A DNA stretch of 64,000 nt from Gordonia sputi NBRC 100414. Lineage in GTDB: Bacteria; Actinomycetota; Actinomycetes; Mycobacteriales; Mycobacteriaceae. Positions 1 to 11,319 of this stretch are shown here, in pieces. The DNA lies in the NCBI RefSeq assembly GCF_000248055.1, contig NZ_BAFC01000042.1, positions 1 to 64,000 on the forward strand, written 5' to 3'. A model generated the notes under the pieces. The model was not told where the DNA came from, ran no database searches, and saw only the letters and a list, made by a program, of their open reading frames with translations. Both the position numbers and the translations under genes were made by a program. The stretch's first letter is position 1. Each line of letters opens with the position of its first letter.

Positions 1-1
1 C

Positions 2-68
2 TCGATCAGCGGGGTGGGGCTCGATCGGCGGGGTGGGGCTCGATCGGCGGGGTGGGGCTTGATCAGCG
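2..68. repeat. 19-bp direct tandem repeat, 3.5 copies
   Basis: Three head-to-tail 19-bp units (2-20, 21-39, 40-58) of the form TCGATCGGCGGGGTGGGGC, then a degenerate half unit to 68. The array may begin before the window. It is intergenic as far as can be seen. Function unknown. Confidence 0.85.
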
Positions 69-184
69 CGAGGGCGCGGCGGTGTCTGGCCGTGCGGAAA
101 GTAGGGGAAAGGTCGCTGACGCGAATTTTGCCCCGCATCCGTCTACTTGCGTCCGTGGTTGCTGCGGCGTGACAGCATCGGGCC

Positions 185-898
185 ATGACCTCGCAGGCCC
201 GGCCGACCCGACGCACCCCGCGCGCCGAGTGGCGCAGAATCCTTACCAGGCGTCGAGGAGATCCGCTTCCGCCTCGACGTGCGGCGTCGAGACTGTCGGC
301 GTACGTCTACGGGAACATCATGGTGCTCGCGGCGCTGGTGACGGCGTCGGCTCACGCGGTCGAGAACGGCGAAGCGGTCTGGCTGGTGCTCGGGACCGGT
401 CTGACGACCTACATCGCCCACGTCTTCGCCGACCTGGTCGCGGGCAGCAGCATCCCGGAGGCACACGGTCACGACACACAGGCCGACGAGTCGCAGTCTG
501 ATCACCTTGACGCCCCCGACGCCCCGGAACCAGACGCCGCTGAACCCGACGCCCTGGAACCCCGCGACCCCGAACCCAACGCCCACACCCCCAAGCCCGA
601 GCGACCAGGCGACGCCGCGCGGAGGCACGTGCGACACGAGCTGCGCGATGCGACGCCCATCATCTCCTCGGCGATACTTCCCGCAATCGCGCTGGCGCTC
701 GGTTGGGCCGACGTGTTGCCGACGGCGTGGGCGCACGGGATCGCGGGAGCGGTCGTGGTGCTGCGTATCGCGAGCGTGCCGATCGTCGTCGAGCGTGTGC
801 GCGGAAACGAGGTCAGCGTGACGGTGATCGTCGCGGGCATCGTCACGGCTGCACTTGCCGCGATGGTGGTGTTGCTGAAGGTGCTTCTCGCGCACTGA
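185..898 (+). CDS. Hypothetical multi-pass membrane protein
   Basis: I do not recognise this 237-residue protein. Two hydrophobic stretches lie at about residues 40-75 and three at about 155-235, so it is probably a four- or five-pass inner-membrane protein. The middle (about residues 95-145) is a low-complexity linker rich in Pro, Glu, Asp and Ala made of short imperfect repeats, followed by a basic stretch. The start is an ATG with only a weak ribosome binding site, so the N-terminus is uncertain. It stands alone: the next gene, rpsL, begins 480 bases downstream after its own promoter region. Hydrophobicity and linker are visible; membrane location is inferred and no function can be assigned. 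Confidence 0.6.
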   Translation: MTSQARPTRRTPRAEWRRILTRRRGDPLPPRRAASRLSAYVYGNIMVLAALVTASAHAVENGEAVWLVLGTGLTTYIAHVFADLVAGSSIPEAHGHDTQADESQSDHLDAPDAPEPDAAEPDALEPRDPEPNAHTPKPERPGDAARRHVRHELRDATPIISSAILPAIALALGWADVLPTAWAHGIAGAVVVLRIASVPIVVERVRGNEVSVTVIVAGIVTAALAAMVVLLKVLLAH

Positions 899-1039
899 TC
901 GTCGGTGCAACCGCACGTATCGGGGTCCTACCAGCGACGATGCGGGGAACAAGACGTCGTCGACTGTCGTTGGGAACCCGTATACGCCACCGCCTGTTCA
1001 GCTGCTCGAGAGCTGCAGGTAGGGCTGTGGATCCGTTTT

Positions 1040-1068
1040 TTGACCTGTGGAAATCAGGTCGGTAGAGT
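1040..1068 (+). promoter_or_regulatory. Candidate main promoter of the rpsL-rpsG-fusA operon
   Basis: A -35 element TTGACC (1040-1045) is separated by exactly 17 bases from a -10 element TAGAGT (1063-1068), a good match to the actinobacterial housekeeping consensus. Transcription from about 1075 would leave a leader of roughly 300 bases before rpsL. The whole 899-1377 gap has no convincing gene; it holds this element, the second candidate promoter at 1218, and GC-rich sequence that may fold in the leader. Confidence 0.6.
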
Positions 1069-1217
1069 GGATCGTCGGTGCCCGGCTGCCCGGGCAACGT
1101 CCGCATGCCCTCGCCGGGTTACCGGTGGCGATCGGATCGAGATCATTCTCTCTCAGAGAAGGCCTCGGCACGCGCCAGGCGCGCCGGACGACACCAAGCC
1201 AGTCCGCTGTCGGGTGC

Positions 1218-1246
1218 TTGACACGCCCGACCTCGGGGTAGAAATA
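1218..1246 (+). promoter_or_regulatory. Second candidate promoter upstream of rpsL
   Basis: A perfect TTGACA (1218-1223) is followed by an A-rich -10-like region (TAGAAA at 1239, spacer 15, or GAAATA at 1241, spacer 17). It lies about 130 bases before the rpsL start and could act with the upstream promoter. The -10 match is weaker than that of the first promoter. Confidence 0.4.
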
Positions 1247-1377
1247 ACTGTACTGACCAGCACAGAAGTGCCGGTGGGGCGAGTTGTGGAAGCAACCAGA
1301 ATCGGATTTATCCGCTCTGAGCGCTTGCCCGGAGCACAAACCACGACACGACGACAACAGAGGAATGAAACTCACAA

Positions 1378-1749
1378 GTGCCAACGATTAACCAACTGGT
1401 CCGCAAGGGCCGTCACGACAAGACCGCCAAGAAGAAGACGGCGGCCCTCAAGGGAAGCCCGCAGCGTCGCGGCGTGTGCACCCGCGTCTACACCACCACC
1501 CCGAAGAAGCCGAACTCCGCGCTCCGTAAGGTCGCCCGCGTGCGCCTGACGAGCTCCGTCGAGGTCACCGCTTACATCCCGGGTGAAGGCCACAACCTCC
1601 AGGAGCACTCGATGGTGCTCGTGCGCGGCGGTCGTGTGAAGGACCTCCCCGGTGTTCGCTACCGCATCATCCGCGGCTCGCTCGACACCCAGGGTGTCAA
1701 GGACCGCAAGCAGGCTCGCAGCCGCTACGGCGCCAAGAAGGGAAGCTGA
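1378..1749 (+). CDS. rpsL: 30S ribosomal protein S12
   Basis: RpsL is the decoding-centre protein uS12 of the small ribosomal subunit. The 123-residue length is standard for Mycobacteriales. The hallmark [10 protein letters not shown] segment begins at residue 42 and the second conserved loop, GRVKDLPG, is near residue 85. Lys43 and Lys88, the positions whose substitution gives streptomycin resistance in mycobacteria, are both the wild-type lysine here. The start is a GTG preceded by GAGGAA. It is the first gene of the str operon: rpsG follows after 6 bases. Transcription is probably from the promoters near 1040 and 1218. Confidence 0.98.
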   Translation: MPTINQLVRKGRHDKTAKKKTAALKGSPQRRGVCTRVYTTTPKKPNSALRKVARVRLTSSVEVTAYIPGEGHNLQEHSMVLVRGGRVKDLPGVRYRIIRGSLDTQGVKDRKQARSRYGAKKGS

Positions 1750-1755
1750 TAAGCG

Positions 1756-2226
1756 ATGCCACGTAAAGGACCCGCACCCAAGCGCCCCCTCGTCAACGAC
1801 CCGGTCTACGGCTCGACGCTGGTCACCCAGCTCGTGAACAAGATCCTCCTCGACGGCAAGAAGTCGACTGCCGAGCGCATCGTCTACCAGGCCCTCGAGC
1901 AGGCTCGTGAGAAGACCGGCACTGATCCGGTCGTCACCCTCAAGCGCGCGCTCGACAACGTCAAGCCGACCCTCGAGGTCAAGAGCCGCCGCGTCGGCGG
2001 TGCCACCTACCAGGTGCCCGTCGAGGTCAAGCCGAACCGCGCCAACACCCTCGCACTGCGTTGGCTGGTGACGTTCAGCCGCCAGCGTCGTGAGAAGACC
2101 ATGGTCGAGCGCCTGGCCAACGAGCTGCTCGATGCCTCCAACGGCCTCGGCGCTTCGGTCAAGCGTCGCGAGGACACCCACAAGATGGCAGAAGCCAACC
2201 GGGCGTTCGCGCACTACCGCTGGTGA
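1756..2226 (+). CDS. rpsG: 30S ribosomal protein S7
   Basis: RpsG is uS7, the primary 16S rRNA-binding protein that nucleates assembly of the 30S head. The 156-residue length matches the bacterial family, and the N-terminus [10 protein letters not shown] is typical of actinobacteria. Family blocks such as [15 protein letters not shown] near the N-terminus and the conserved C-terminal [14 protein letters not shown] are present. It follows rpsL by 6 bases and precedes fusA by about 137 bases, within the conserved rpsL-rpsG-fusA-tuf order. Confidence 0.98.
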   Translation: MPRKGPAPKRPLVNDPVYGSTLVTQLVNKILLDGKKSTAERIVYQALEQAREKTGTDPVVTLKRALDNVKPTLEVKSRRVGGATYQVPVEVKPNRANTLALRWLVTFSRQRREKTMVERLANELLDASNGLGASVKRREDTHKMAEANRAFAHYRW

Positions 2227-2363
2227 CGTAACCGCCCACGGGCACTGGCCGCTCGGAGCGGAGCGAAGAGCGGCCAGTCCACCCGAGCTTGCGAGGGTGG
2301 GCTGCGCAGCCGCGGCTAGAAACAAGACAGCCTTTAGTCCCAAGATTTCCCGAAGGGAACGGA

Positions 2364-4469
<2,106 letters not shown>

Positions 4470-4643
4470 TTCGCCGGCCGGTCTCCGGCTTTGACCGCGC
4501 GCCAACGGCGCACGCGTCGTGCGGGCACGCAGTGTGTTCCGCGCGGGCACGCAATACGGGTGTTCGTACGACGCGGACAACGTAAGAGAAAACCCCTGCT
4601 GGGATCCGCCCAGTAGAGCAACACAGTCCAGGAGGACAAACAA

Positions 4644-5834
<1,191 letters not shown>

Positions 5835-5871
5835 TTTCGTTTCACCGATGATCTGACTCACTGAGTCAACG

Positions 5872-5905
5872 AAGGCGCCCGGTCACGAAAGTGACCGGGC
5901 GCCTT
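5872..5905 (+). terminator. Intrinsic terminator of the str operon
   Basis: A perfect 15-bp stem (5872-5886 with 5891-5905) is closed by a GAAA tetraloop and followed by TCATTTTCC. It lies just after the tuf stop and directly before the 3' end of the minus-strand MNIO cluster, so it may act in both directions: the same hairpin read on the minus strand also ends in a short T run. Confidence 0.85.
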
Positions 5906-6289
5906 TCATTTTCCTCGGCTCCGCCGGAGGATTCGACGCCGCGCTCGGGGTGGCGACCACAGCCCGGTGTCGATCAGGTGCGCGATGAAACCCTGTGCGT
6001 CATACGAAGATCCGGCCGGAGCTCGTCCGCGTGCCCAGGCGACGAACGCGTCGTCGAACCGCGTGCCGAGCTGTGCACGAACCTGCGGGAGCCGCCGTGC
6101 TGCTTCGCCACATCGCTTGCGCAGCAGGGCATTTTCCGTTGCCTTCAGTCGGTCGACGTCGAATCCCGGGGGAGGTGGCCCGCCCGAGACGAGCGCACTT
6201 ACGAGAGCGCTCTGGCGTTCGGCCAGCGTCGGCCTTCTGTTGGACCGCGATTCGATCGGGTGACATTCGACGGCGTCGTGCGTGTTCAT
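5906..6289 (-). CDS. SCO6045-like partner protein of the DUF692 enzyme
   Basis: This 127-residue protein is the third gene of a minus-strand unit. Its ATG overlaps the stop of the DUF692 enzyme gene (ATGA), so the two are translationally coupled. It is mostly alpha-helical by composition, with conserved-looking segments LAERQSALVSALVSGG near the N-terminus and FDDAFVAWARGR in the middle, ending in a basic tail. It resembles the small proteins encoded after DUF692 genes in actinobacteria (the SCO6044/SCO6045 arrangement). By analogy with MbnC and other MNIO partner proteins it could bind the precursor peptide and present it to the enzyme, but that role is inferred. An upstream ATG at 6316 is less likely because it lacks the coupling. 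Confidence 0.7.
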   Translation of the reverse strand: MNTHDAVECHPIESRSNRRPTLAERQSALVSALVSGGPPPPGFDVDRLKATENALLRKRCGEAARRLPQVRAQLGTRFDDAFVAWARGRAPAGSSYDAQGFIAHLIDTGLWSPPRARRRILRRSRGK

Positions 6290-7137
6290 GATGCGCACTC
6301 CCACGGGTGATTCCACATCGGCCGGTCTACGCCCGCGGCGTCGGCGATGGCATGCAGTTCGTCGACGAGTTCGGTTGCCGGCGGATAGTGCCCGTCACGC
6401 TCGAGCAGGAACGCGCCGGCCCGACCTGTTGCCGCGAGTTGCGTGACCAACGCGAGCACGTCGTCGGGCACCGGGGCGGTGTGGGTGTCGTGGTAGAGCT
6501 CGCCGTCGGATTCGCCGCCCGCCACATGGCAATATGCGATCCGCTCGAGCGGGAGTCGGGCGAGGTCTGAGGAGGGGTCGGAACCCCGATTGGCAGCGCA
6601 CGCATAGACATTCGCGACGTCGACGAGGAGATACACGCCGGTGCGCTCGGCGAGTTCGGCAAGGAACTCGCCGTCGGTGTACTCGTCGTCGGGCCACTCG
6701 ACCAGTGATGCAATGTTCTCCACCGCCAACGGCACGGGCAGGCGGTCCTGTGTGCGGCGGATGTTGTCGGTCAGTGCATCGAGGGCCTCGCGGCTACGTG
6801 GGACGGGGAGAAGATGTCCCGCCTCCACGCCGCCCGCCCGAACGAATGCGATGTGTTCGCTGACCAATGGTGCGTGGAGCGTTTCCGCGCAGCGAGTGAG
6901 TGCTGAGATCCGTTGCGAGGTAACGGGTTCTGCGCCTCCGAGTGAAAGTCCCACTCCATGCGGGATGATCGGGACGTCCAGTGCCATGAGGTCGGGAAGC
7001 CAGGAGTGGGGGTCGTCGAGTGCGGGTACCGACTCCGCGATCACCTCACAGAAGCCGAGACCCGAGAGTTGCGCGACGACCCCGGAGATCTCCGGACGCC
7101 ACCCGATGCCGATCCCGGCGGGCAAGTTGAGTGTCAT
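6286..7137 (-). CDS. DUF692 / MNIO family metalloenzyme
   Basis: This 283-residue protein belongs to the multinuclear non-heme iron oxidase family (MbnB, TglH, DUF692), TIM-barrel enzymes that modify Cys or other residues in ribosomal peptides. It starts GIGIGWRPEIS, as the family does. Likely metal ligands are visible in order: His in PHGVGLSLG, His in SEHIAF, Glu in LAVENIAS, Asp in LLVDVANVY, His in YCHVAGG, the pair in YHDTHTAPV, and Glu in FLLERDG. The ATG has AAGGAG eight bases upstream. It lies between the Cys-tailed membrane protein (49-base gap) and the partner protein (4-nt overlap). The natural substrate is inferred to be the Cys-rich tail of the neighbour. Confidence 0.88.
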   Translation of the reverse strand: MTLNLPAGIGIGWRPEISGVVAQLSGLGFCEVIAESVPALDDPHSWLPDLMALDVPIIPHGVGLSLGGAEPVTSQRISALTRCAETLHAPLVSEHIAFVRAGGVEAGHLLPVPRSREALDALTDNIRRTQDRLPVPLAVENIASLVEWPDDEYTDGEFLAELAERTGVYLLVDVANVYACAANRGSDPSSDLARLPLERIAYCHVAGGESDGELYHDTHTAPVPDDVLALVTQLAATGRAGAFLLERDGHYPPATELVDELHAIADAAGVDRPMWNHPWECAS

Positions 7138-7186
7138 GGGACTGCTCCTTGTCGTGTCGTGATGGCAGTAGGTAGGTGAGACTCGC

Positions 7187-8080
7187 TCACCCGCCGCAGC
7201 CTCCGCCGCCGCCCCCGCAGCTACTCGACGAACCGCAGCTACTCGACGAACCGCAGCTACTCGACGAACCGAAGCCGCCTCCGAAGTCGCCACCTGCACT
7301 CCACGAGCCGCCGAAGTGCCCGGTCGATGCTTTCGCGTTGGCTGCGAAGGGGGGATCGACGAGCTCGACGATGCGGATGCCGAAGAGCGCCACGCCGATC
7401 GCTGCGGCCGTCGGACCATATGTGCGTACGGCAGGCCGTAGTTCAGGTCGGAGATGTCGGTTCCTCGATCGTGCGGCGGCCAATGCCGTGTTGCCGCGGA
7501 TCGTGCGTCGTTCTTGGATGCATGCCACCAGCGGCAGGAACATCAGGTCGGCGAAGAGGAAGGCGAGCAGCAGGCCGGTCGGCTTTCCGTTGCTCAGCCC
7601 CGCGATGACCCGGATCACGCCGACGACCATGACGAGCACCAACGCGAGTCGGGCGCCTCGGGCGGAGGGCGTCGTGAGGTAGCCGCGTGCGCGTAGTTCG
7701 TTGCGTAGGTCGGTGCGGGCCCACCGGGTTGTTCTGGCCACATTGTTGGGCTTTCCCGACTGGTTGCGGAGTGCCTCGAGGATCGTGCGAGACAGTTGAT
7801 CGAGTCGGGACTTCGTGCGCGACGGCGTGGGGGTCGGCCGGCCGTCGGAATCAACGTATCCCTGCGTGAGTAGTTGTGTGAGCGCCGCGAGGTGTGCGTT
7901 GCGATCGGAGACCAGCATGCCGATCTCCGTGGGTGTCAGTCGTTCGATCGGATCGTCGAGGCGGATGCGTCGTGCGCGGTAGATGTCGCAGATCGCCCAG
8001 AGCCAGCATGCAACGGATGTTGTGGCGAAGATGACGAGGAAGACCGGCCCGGAGATTCCCCAGGTGTTCTGACTGTGCAT
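7187..8080 (-). CDS. TIGR04222-type membrane protein with Cys-repeat tail
   Basis: This 297-residue protein has a transmembrane segment at about residues 8-27, a basic cytoplasmic domain to about residue 145 containing a helical LTPTEIGMLVSDRNAHLAAL segment, then three more hydrophobic segments (two near 150-200, one near 225-245). The last 50 residues are Gly/Ser-rich and end in three identical SSSSCG hexamers followed by GGGGGCGG, giving four cysteines. By the positive-inside rule the tail faces outside. The layout matches TIGR04222 membrane proteins, which occur beside DUF692 genes. I infer that it is the substrate, with the tail as a core peptide fused to a membrane anchor. The ATG at 8080 is preferred over GTGs at 8092 and 8089 because AAGGTGG is correctly spaced from it. 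Confidence 0.78.
   Translation of the reverse strand: MHSQNTWGISGPVFLVIFATTSVACWLWAICDIYRARRIRLDDPIERLTPTEIGMLVSDRNAHLAALTQLLTQGYVDSDGRPTPTPSRTKSRLDQLSRTILEALRNQSGKPNNVARTTRWARTDLRNELRARGYLTTPSARGARLALVLVMVVGVIRVIAGLSNGKPTGLLLAFLFADLMFLPLVACIQERRTIRGNTALAAARSRNRHLRPELRPAVRTYGPTAAAIGVALFGIRIVELVDPPFAANAKASTGHFGGSWSAGGDFGGGFGSSSSCGSSSSCGSSSSCGGGGGGCGG
7217..7270 (-). repeat. Three identical 18-bp repeats encoding SSSSCG
   Basis: Three perfect copies (7217-7234, 7235-7252, 7253-7270) inside the 3' end of the membrane-protein gene. Each is six codons, so copy-number changes add or remove one Ser4-Cys-Gly unit without shifting the frame. Confidence 0.95.
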
Positions 8081-8307
8081 GTGTACCACCACCTTTCGTG
8101 AAGGGGTCGACCACAGGTCGCCGGCGGATCAGCAACGCGCCATCGCGTAGATCCTCGGTGCCGGCAGGTCGGCTGGAACGTCGATGTGTGGGTGCCCGAC
8201 GGACCCCGAGATGGGGTTGGGCGCAGGGGAGTGCGGCGTACCCGGAGGGGGCTATCAGCCTTGTCGGGAGTTGTTGCCGCGCAAGATGACCCGTGGACCA
8301 GGAAAGG

Positions 8308-8370
8308 TCAGAGCTGGGTCACGTCGAGGTGATCGTGTACGTCATCTGTTGTCTCGGTGTCGTTGTTCAT
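8308..8370 (-). CDS. Candidate 20-residue peptide upstream of the MNIO unit
   Basis: An ATG at 8370 is preceded by a near-perfect Shine-Dalgarno sequence (AAGGAGGTGG) and opens a 20-codon frame, MNNDTETTDDVHDH then LDVTQL and TGA. The peptide is acidic, with two His and no Cys. It is on the same strand as the TIGR04222/MNIO genes, 227 bases before them. It could be a leader ORF that controls the downstream genes, a small functional peptide, or a chance frame next to a purine-rich run. The rest of 8081-8543 shows no other gene. Confidence 0.4.
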   Translation of the reverse strand: MNNDTETTDDVHDHLDVTQL

Positions 8371-8487
8371 GACCACCTCCTTCTTTTTGGTATCGAAGAG
8401 CTGTGTGGCGTGGAACGTGCACCGCGCCAGGTCATCTCAGTATCGGGGCGGCGTCGCAAATAGCCACTCCCCGCCGCACTTCGTCAC

Positions 8488-8523
8488 CGATTCGTGACTG
8501 ACGACCAATGATTCGACGAATCG
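8488..8523. other. Inverted repeat CGATTCGT / ACGAATCG
   Basis: Two 8-bp arms (8488-8495 and 8516-8523) separated by 20 bases, just beyond the stop of the CDP-diacylglycerol pyrophosphatase gene and upstream of the small ORF. No T run follows on either strand, so it is more likely an operator or weak processing hairpin than an intrinsic terminator. Confidence 0.25.
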
Positions 8524-8543
8524 CTGTCGAGCGCGTGAACGAC

Positions 8544-9449
8544 TTACACGCCCCACCCGTAGACGTAGTCGGCGAGCCCGGTTCCGTGGGCCGGTGACTG
8601 TCCCGGCAGATTCGGTGTGCTGTTGAGGACGTAGTACGTGTTGGGCGTGCCGGCGTCGATGACGGCGATCGACTGCGTGTACATCGCCTCGCCCTTGGGG
8701 AGTTGCTTGTGGAGAACTCGGAACAGGTTCGGCAGCGAGCCGGTGTACTTCACGACACGGAACTGCGCGCTCGTCTTCGTTTTGTGCGGATCATTCACCG
8801 GGAGGTTGACGTTGGTCGTGGTCCACTTATCAAGGTTCCGCTGCGGATTCTTGATCGCCTTGAGCGCCGACACGGTCGCGGGATTGGCCACCGCGAGGTG
8901 GATGTGAAGCTGATCCTTCCCTCGTGCCTCGGCTGAATTCACGCCAATGGCAAGGGGTTTCGCGGGAACCTTGGTGACCCACTTCTGGGCCTCCGCCCAT
9001 GCGGAGTACCAGAGGTTCAACTGCGAGCCGTCCCACAGGTAGGAGCATTCGATGCCCTTGATGCGATTGGTCGGCACCAGCAGGTAATCGTCGCCGTGCC
9101 CGGGATGATCGCCGCCGAGGCGTATCGCGTAACGCTTGGGGTGCTTCTTGTCGGGTTGGTACTTCGCCGCGGGCGTCACGACGTCGAGGTTGCCGGGCTT
9201 GAACGGCTTGACGCCCGTCTCACCCTTCACGTCGTCCCAGAGTGTGAATCGGGGGTCCGTCTTTCCGGAGTCCGAGTCGAGTCCGCACCCTGCCGGTGGC
9301 GGCGCGACCTTGGGTGCGGCTGTGGCGATGCCGCCTCCGAATGCTGTGCTCATGGCGATCGCCGCACCGATGGCGAGTGCGGCCAGTCGTCGACCCCCGC
9401 ACGCTCGTGGTGTTGTCCGAAACGACGTCGTACGCAGTAGGGGCTTCAT
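8544..9449 (-). CDS. cdh: CDP-diacylglycerol diphosphatase, exported
   Basis: This 301-residue protein matches the CDP-diacylglycerol pyrophosphatase family (Cdh, HIT-like fold), which cleaves CDP-diacylglycerol to phosphatidate and CMP. The signature NSAEARGKDQLHIH is at residues 171-184, with the catalytic-type HIH at 182-184. Other family blocks are DYLLVPTNRIKGIEC (about 121-135) and LWYSAWAEAQ (about 146-155). An N-terminal basic and hydrophobic stretch ending around TATAAPK (residues 42-48) looks like a signal peptide, so it probably acts outside the membrane. It stands alone, divergent from the mycolyltransferase gene. Confidence 0.85.
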   Translation of the reverse strand: MKPLLRTTSFRTTPRACGGRRLAALAIGAAIAMSTAFGGGIATAAPKVAPPPAGCGLDSDSGKTDPRFTLWDDVKGETGVKPFKPGNLDVVTPAAKYQPDKKHPKRYAIRLGGDHPGHGDDYLLVPTNRIKGIECSYLWDGSQLNLWYSAWAEAQKWVTKVPAKPLAIGVNSAEARGKDQLHIHLAVANPATVSALKAIKNPQRNLDKWTTTNVNLPVNDPHKTKTSAQFRVVKYTGSLPNLFRVLHKQLPKGEAMYTQSIAVIDAGTPNTYYVLNSTPNLPGQSPAHGTGLADYVYGWGV

Positions 9450-9786
9450 CTCTGGCCTCTCGCCGATTCAGGTGGTCTTCGACGTCGATGCTGGTGGCCA
9501 TCGGCGTCGAGCGCGGCGGCTCGTGCGGGATCATCGTTCCACGTGCGGGCACGGTCACTACGTGAAAGCGGGCAATTCGTGTCCTGCGTTCGGCAGACGT
9601 AGACGGCGTGGCGCCCCTCTCGACTCGACCGCGACGGCGGCGTCCGAGCTAAGCAAACGAGTAACTCTAATTAACATGAGTCACATCTGCCACTTTGGTA
9701 ACTGCCCGGTCTCAATGTCGGAGACCTGTGGTCACGACGTCCGATTGGCCTGGCATGGGTGCGGGCGGCCGCAATACGGTTCACCG
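9450..9786. other. Divergent intergenic region, no gene seen
   Basis: This 337-base gap separates the divergent cdh and mycolyltransferase genes and should contain both promoters. The only AT-rich island is around 9660-9680 (GTAACTCTAATTAACATG), which includes a -10-like TCTAAT. A short frame-compatible extension of the mycolyltransferase through 9676 lacks signal-peptide character and was not used. No RNA gene recognised. Confidence 0.5.
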
Positions 9787-10752
9787 GTGCGTAAGAGATC
9801 GTGGTGGTCCGTCGTGTCCGTGCGGCGTGTGGTCGTTGTGGTGGTTCTGGTCGCGACGGCGTTGAGCGTCGGGTTGGTCAATGCGGGGTCGGCAAATGCT
9901 GCCTACTTCGGCCGCTTCTATGTCGGTGGCTGCGGGATGCCGGCCACCCCTGTCGACATGTGGACGCGCGCGGGCAATTACAAGACGGTCATCGCGCTCG
10001 ACGGCCTGCGTGCCACCAGCGATATGAGTGGTTGGCGCCACGAGACGCATATCCAGCGGATGGCGGATTCCGGAGTGAACGTCATCCAGCCGGTCGGCGG
10101 CCTCGCGAGCTTCTACTCCGACTGGGAGACCAAGAGCCCGGCGAGCAAGATCGCCTACCGGTACCGCTGGACGTGCCGCCTCGACGGGATCATCCGTGCG
10201 CTCGACGCACGCGGTCTCGCGGTGGGACCGAAACAGAAGTACGCCATGATGGGCATCTCGATGGGCGGCAACGCCGCGATGATCTACGGCGCCTACCACC
10301 GCAACCGCATCTCCGACATCTTCTCGATGTCGGGCTACCTCAACCTCTCCGCGCCGACCATGCGCGAGGCGATTCGCGTCGCCCTCATCGACGCCGGGGT
10401 CGAAGCGGGCGTCGGACCGCTGAGCGCGGACGCGATGTGGGGCCCGCCGTGGAATCCGCGCTGGGAGCGCAACGACCCGCTCGTGCAGCTGCCCAGAATG
10501 CGAGGGATGAAGATCCGCATCGCCTCGGGTTCGGCAACGTGGGGGCGCTACAACACCGACGCGGTCTCGTCGATCAAGGGAACGCCTCTCGAGGTCGCGG
10601 CGCTGGCGCAGACCCGCGCCTTCGAGGTCGCCGCAGCCCTCCAGAAGATCCCCGTCACCACCGACTTCCCGAGTACCGGCACCCACACGTGGGCGTACTG
10701 GGAGGACATGGTCTGGCGGGCCAAGAACAGCAGGTGGTTCCACGACAGGTGA
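9787..10752 (+). CDS. Antigen 85-type mycolyltransferase / esterase, secreted
   Basis: This 321-residue protein is an alpha/beta hydrolase of the antigen 85 (Fbp/Cmt) family, which transfers mycolic acids between trehalose monomycolate, trehalose dimycolate and arabinogalactan. The GTG start at 9787 gives a typical signal peptide: basic RKRSWW, a hydrophobic core, and a likely cut after SANA (residue 39). Ag85 landmarks are LDGLRATSDMSGW (about 71-83), QPVGGLASFYSDW (101-113), the nucleophile elbow GISMGG with Ser158, and the C-terminal HTWAYWED with the catalytic His. It stands alone. The presence of this family points to a mycolic-acid-containing envelope. Whether it is a mycolyltransferase or a diacylglycerol acyltransferase-like paralogue cannot be told. 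Confidence 0.88.
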   Translation: MRKRSWWSVVSVRRVVVVVVLVATALSVGLVNAGSANAAYFGRFYVGGCGMPATPVDMWTRAGNYKTVIALDGLRATSDMSGWRHETHIQRMADSGVNVIQPVGGLASFYSDWETKSPASKIAYRYRWTCRLDGIIRALDARGLAVGPKQKYAMMGISMGGNAAMIYGAYHRNRISDIFSMSGYLNLSAPTMREAIRVALIDAGVEAGVGPLSADAMWGPPWNPRWERNDPLVQLPRMRGMKIRIASGSATWGRYNTDAVSSIKGTPLEVAALAQTRAFEVAAALQKIPVTTDFPSTGTHTWAYWEDMVWRAKNSRWFHDR

Positions 10753-10927
10753 CCGATGTTTCCGCGCGTTTTCAGGGGATGCGACGCGCGGAACGGTCTG
10801 ACTGACGTGGACGTCCTCTGCGACGCCGATGTCACGCCCGTGACCGAGGATGGGGAGCGGTTGCCCGTCACACCAACGCGGCCGCGGGCGTGACATCGAC
10901 GATGTGCGATGTGGACGATATTCAACT

Positions 10928-11005
10928 TCGACGATCCGCGACATGGACAATTCGCGACACGGACGATTGGCAACCTCGACGATCCGCGTTACCGACGATT
11001 GGCAA
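10928..11005. repeat. Degenerate direct repeats between convergent genes
   Basis: TCGACGATCCGCG occurs at 10928-10940 and 10976-10988, and ACGATTGGCAA at 10963-10973 and 10995-11005, within a block (about 10885-11030) rich in GACGAT and GACA words. It fills the space between the 3' ends of the mycolyltransferase and the LuxR-type gene. I see no gene in 10753-11019 and no clean terminator hairpin. Confidence 0.6.
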
Positions 11006-11019
11006 TACCTATGCCCGCG

Positions 11020-11319
11020 TCACCAATCGGCGAGGTCGACGTAGCCGTCCTGGATGGCTCGGACGAACAGCGCGGCCTTCGACGGCGCGGGCCTGCCGAC
11101 CGCGCTGTACTTCGCCCGGATTCGGGAGATATGGGTGCTGACGGTCGTCGCACCCAGGAACAGCTGTCGAGCGGCTTCCTCTTTGGACTCCGAGTGCAGC
11201 CACGCCACGAGGACCTCGACCTCGCGCGCGGACAGCCGCGCGCGCAACGGCCCCTGGGTGGCGGCATCGATTCGATGGAGGGGAATCGGTCGATTCTGGA
11301 CTAGCGGTGTCTGGTGCAT
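11020..11319 (-). CDS. LuxR-type HTH single-domain regulator
   Basis: This 99-residue protein is little more than a LuxR/GerE helix-turn-helix: LSAREVEVLVAWLHSESKEE (about residues 29-48) leads into the recognition-helix region GATTVSTHISRIRAKY (56-71). There is no receiver or ligand-binding domain. The ATG at 11319 has AGGGAG upstream. It is divergent from the large STAND/WD40 gene across a 192-base gap, so it is likely to regulate that gene and itself. LuxR-type proteins of this size in Mycobacteriales are often orphan regulators; target and signal are unknown. Confidence 0.8.
   Translation of the reverse strand: MHQTPLVQNRPIPLHRIDAATQGPLRARLSAREVEVLVAWLHSESKEEAARQLFLGATTVSTHISRIRAKYSAVGRPAPSKAALFVRAIQDGYVDLADW

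Noticed and set aside
9136-9786. N-terminal extension of the mycolyltransferase
   Set aside because: It crosses the cdh 5' end and lacks a signal peptide; the GTG at 9787 begins a canonical one.
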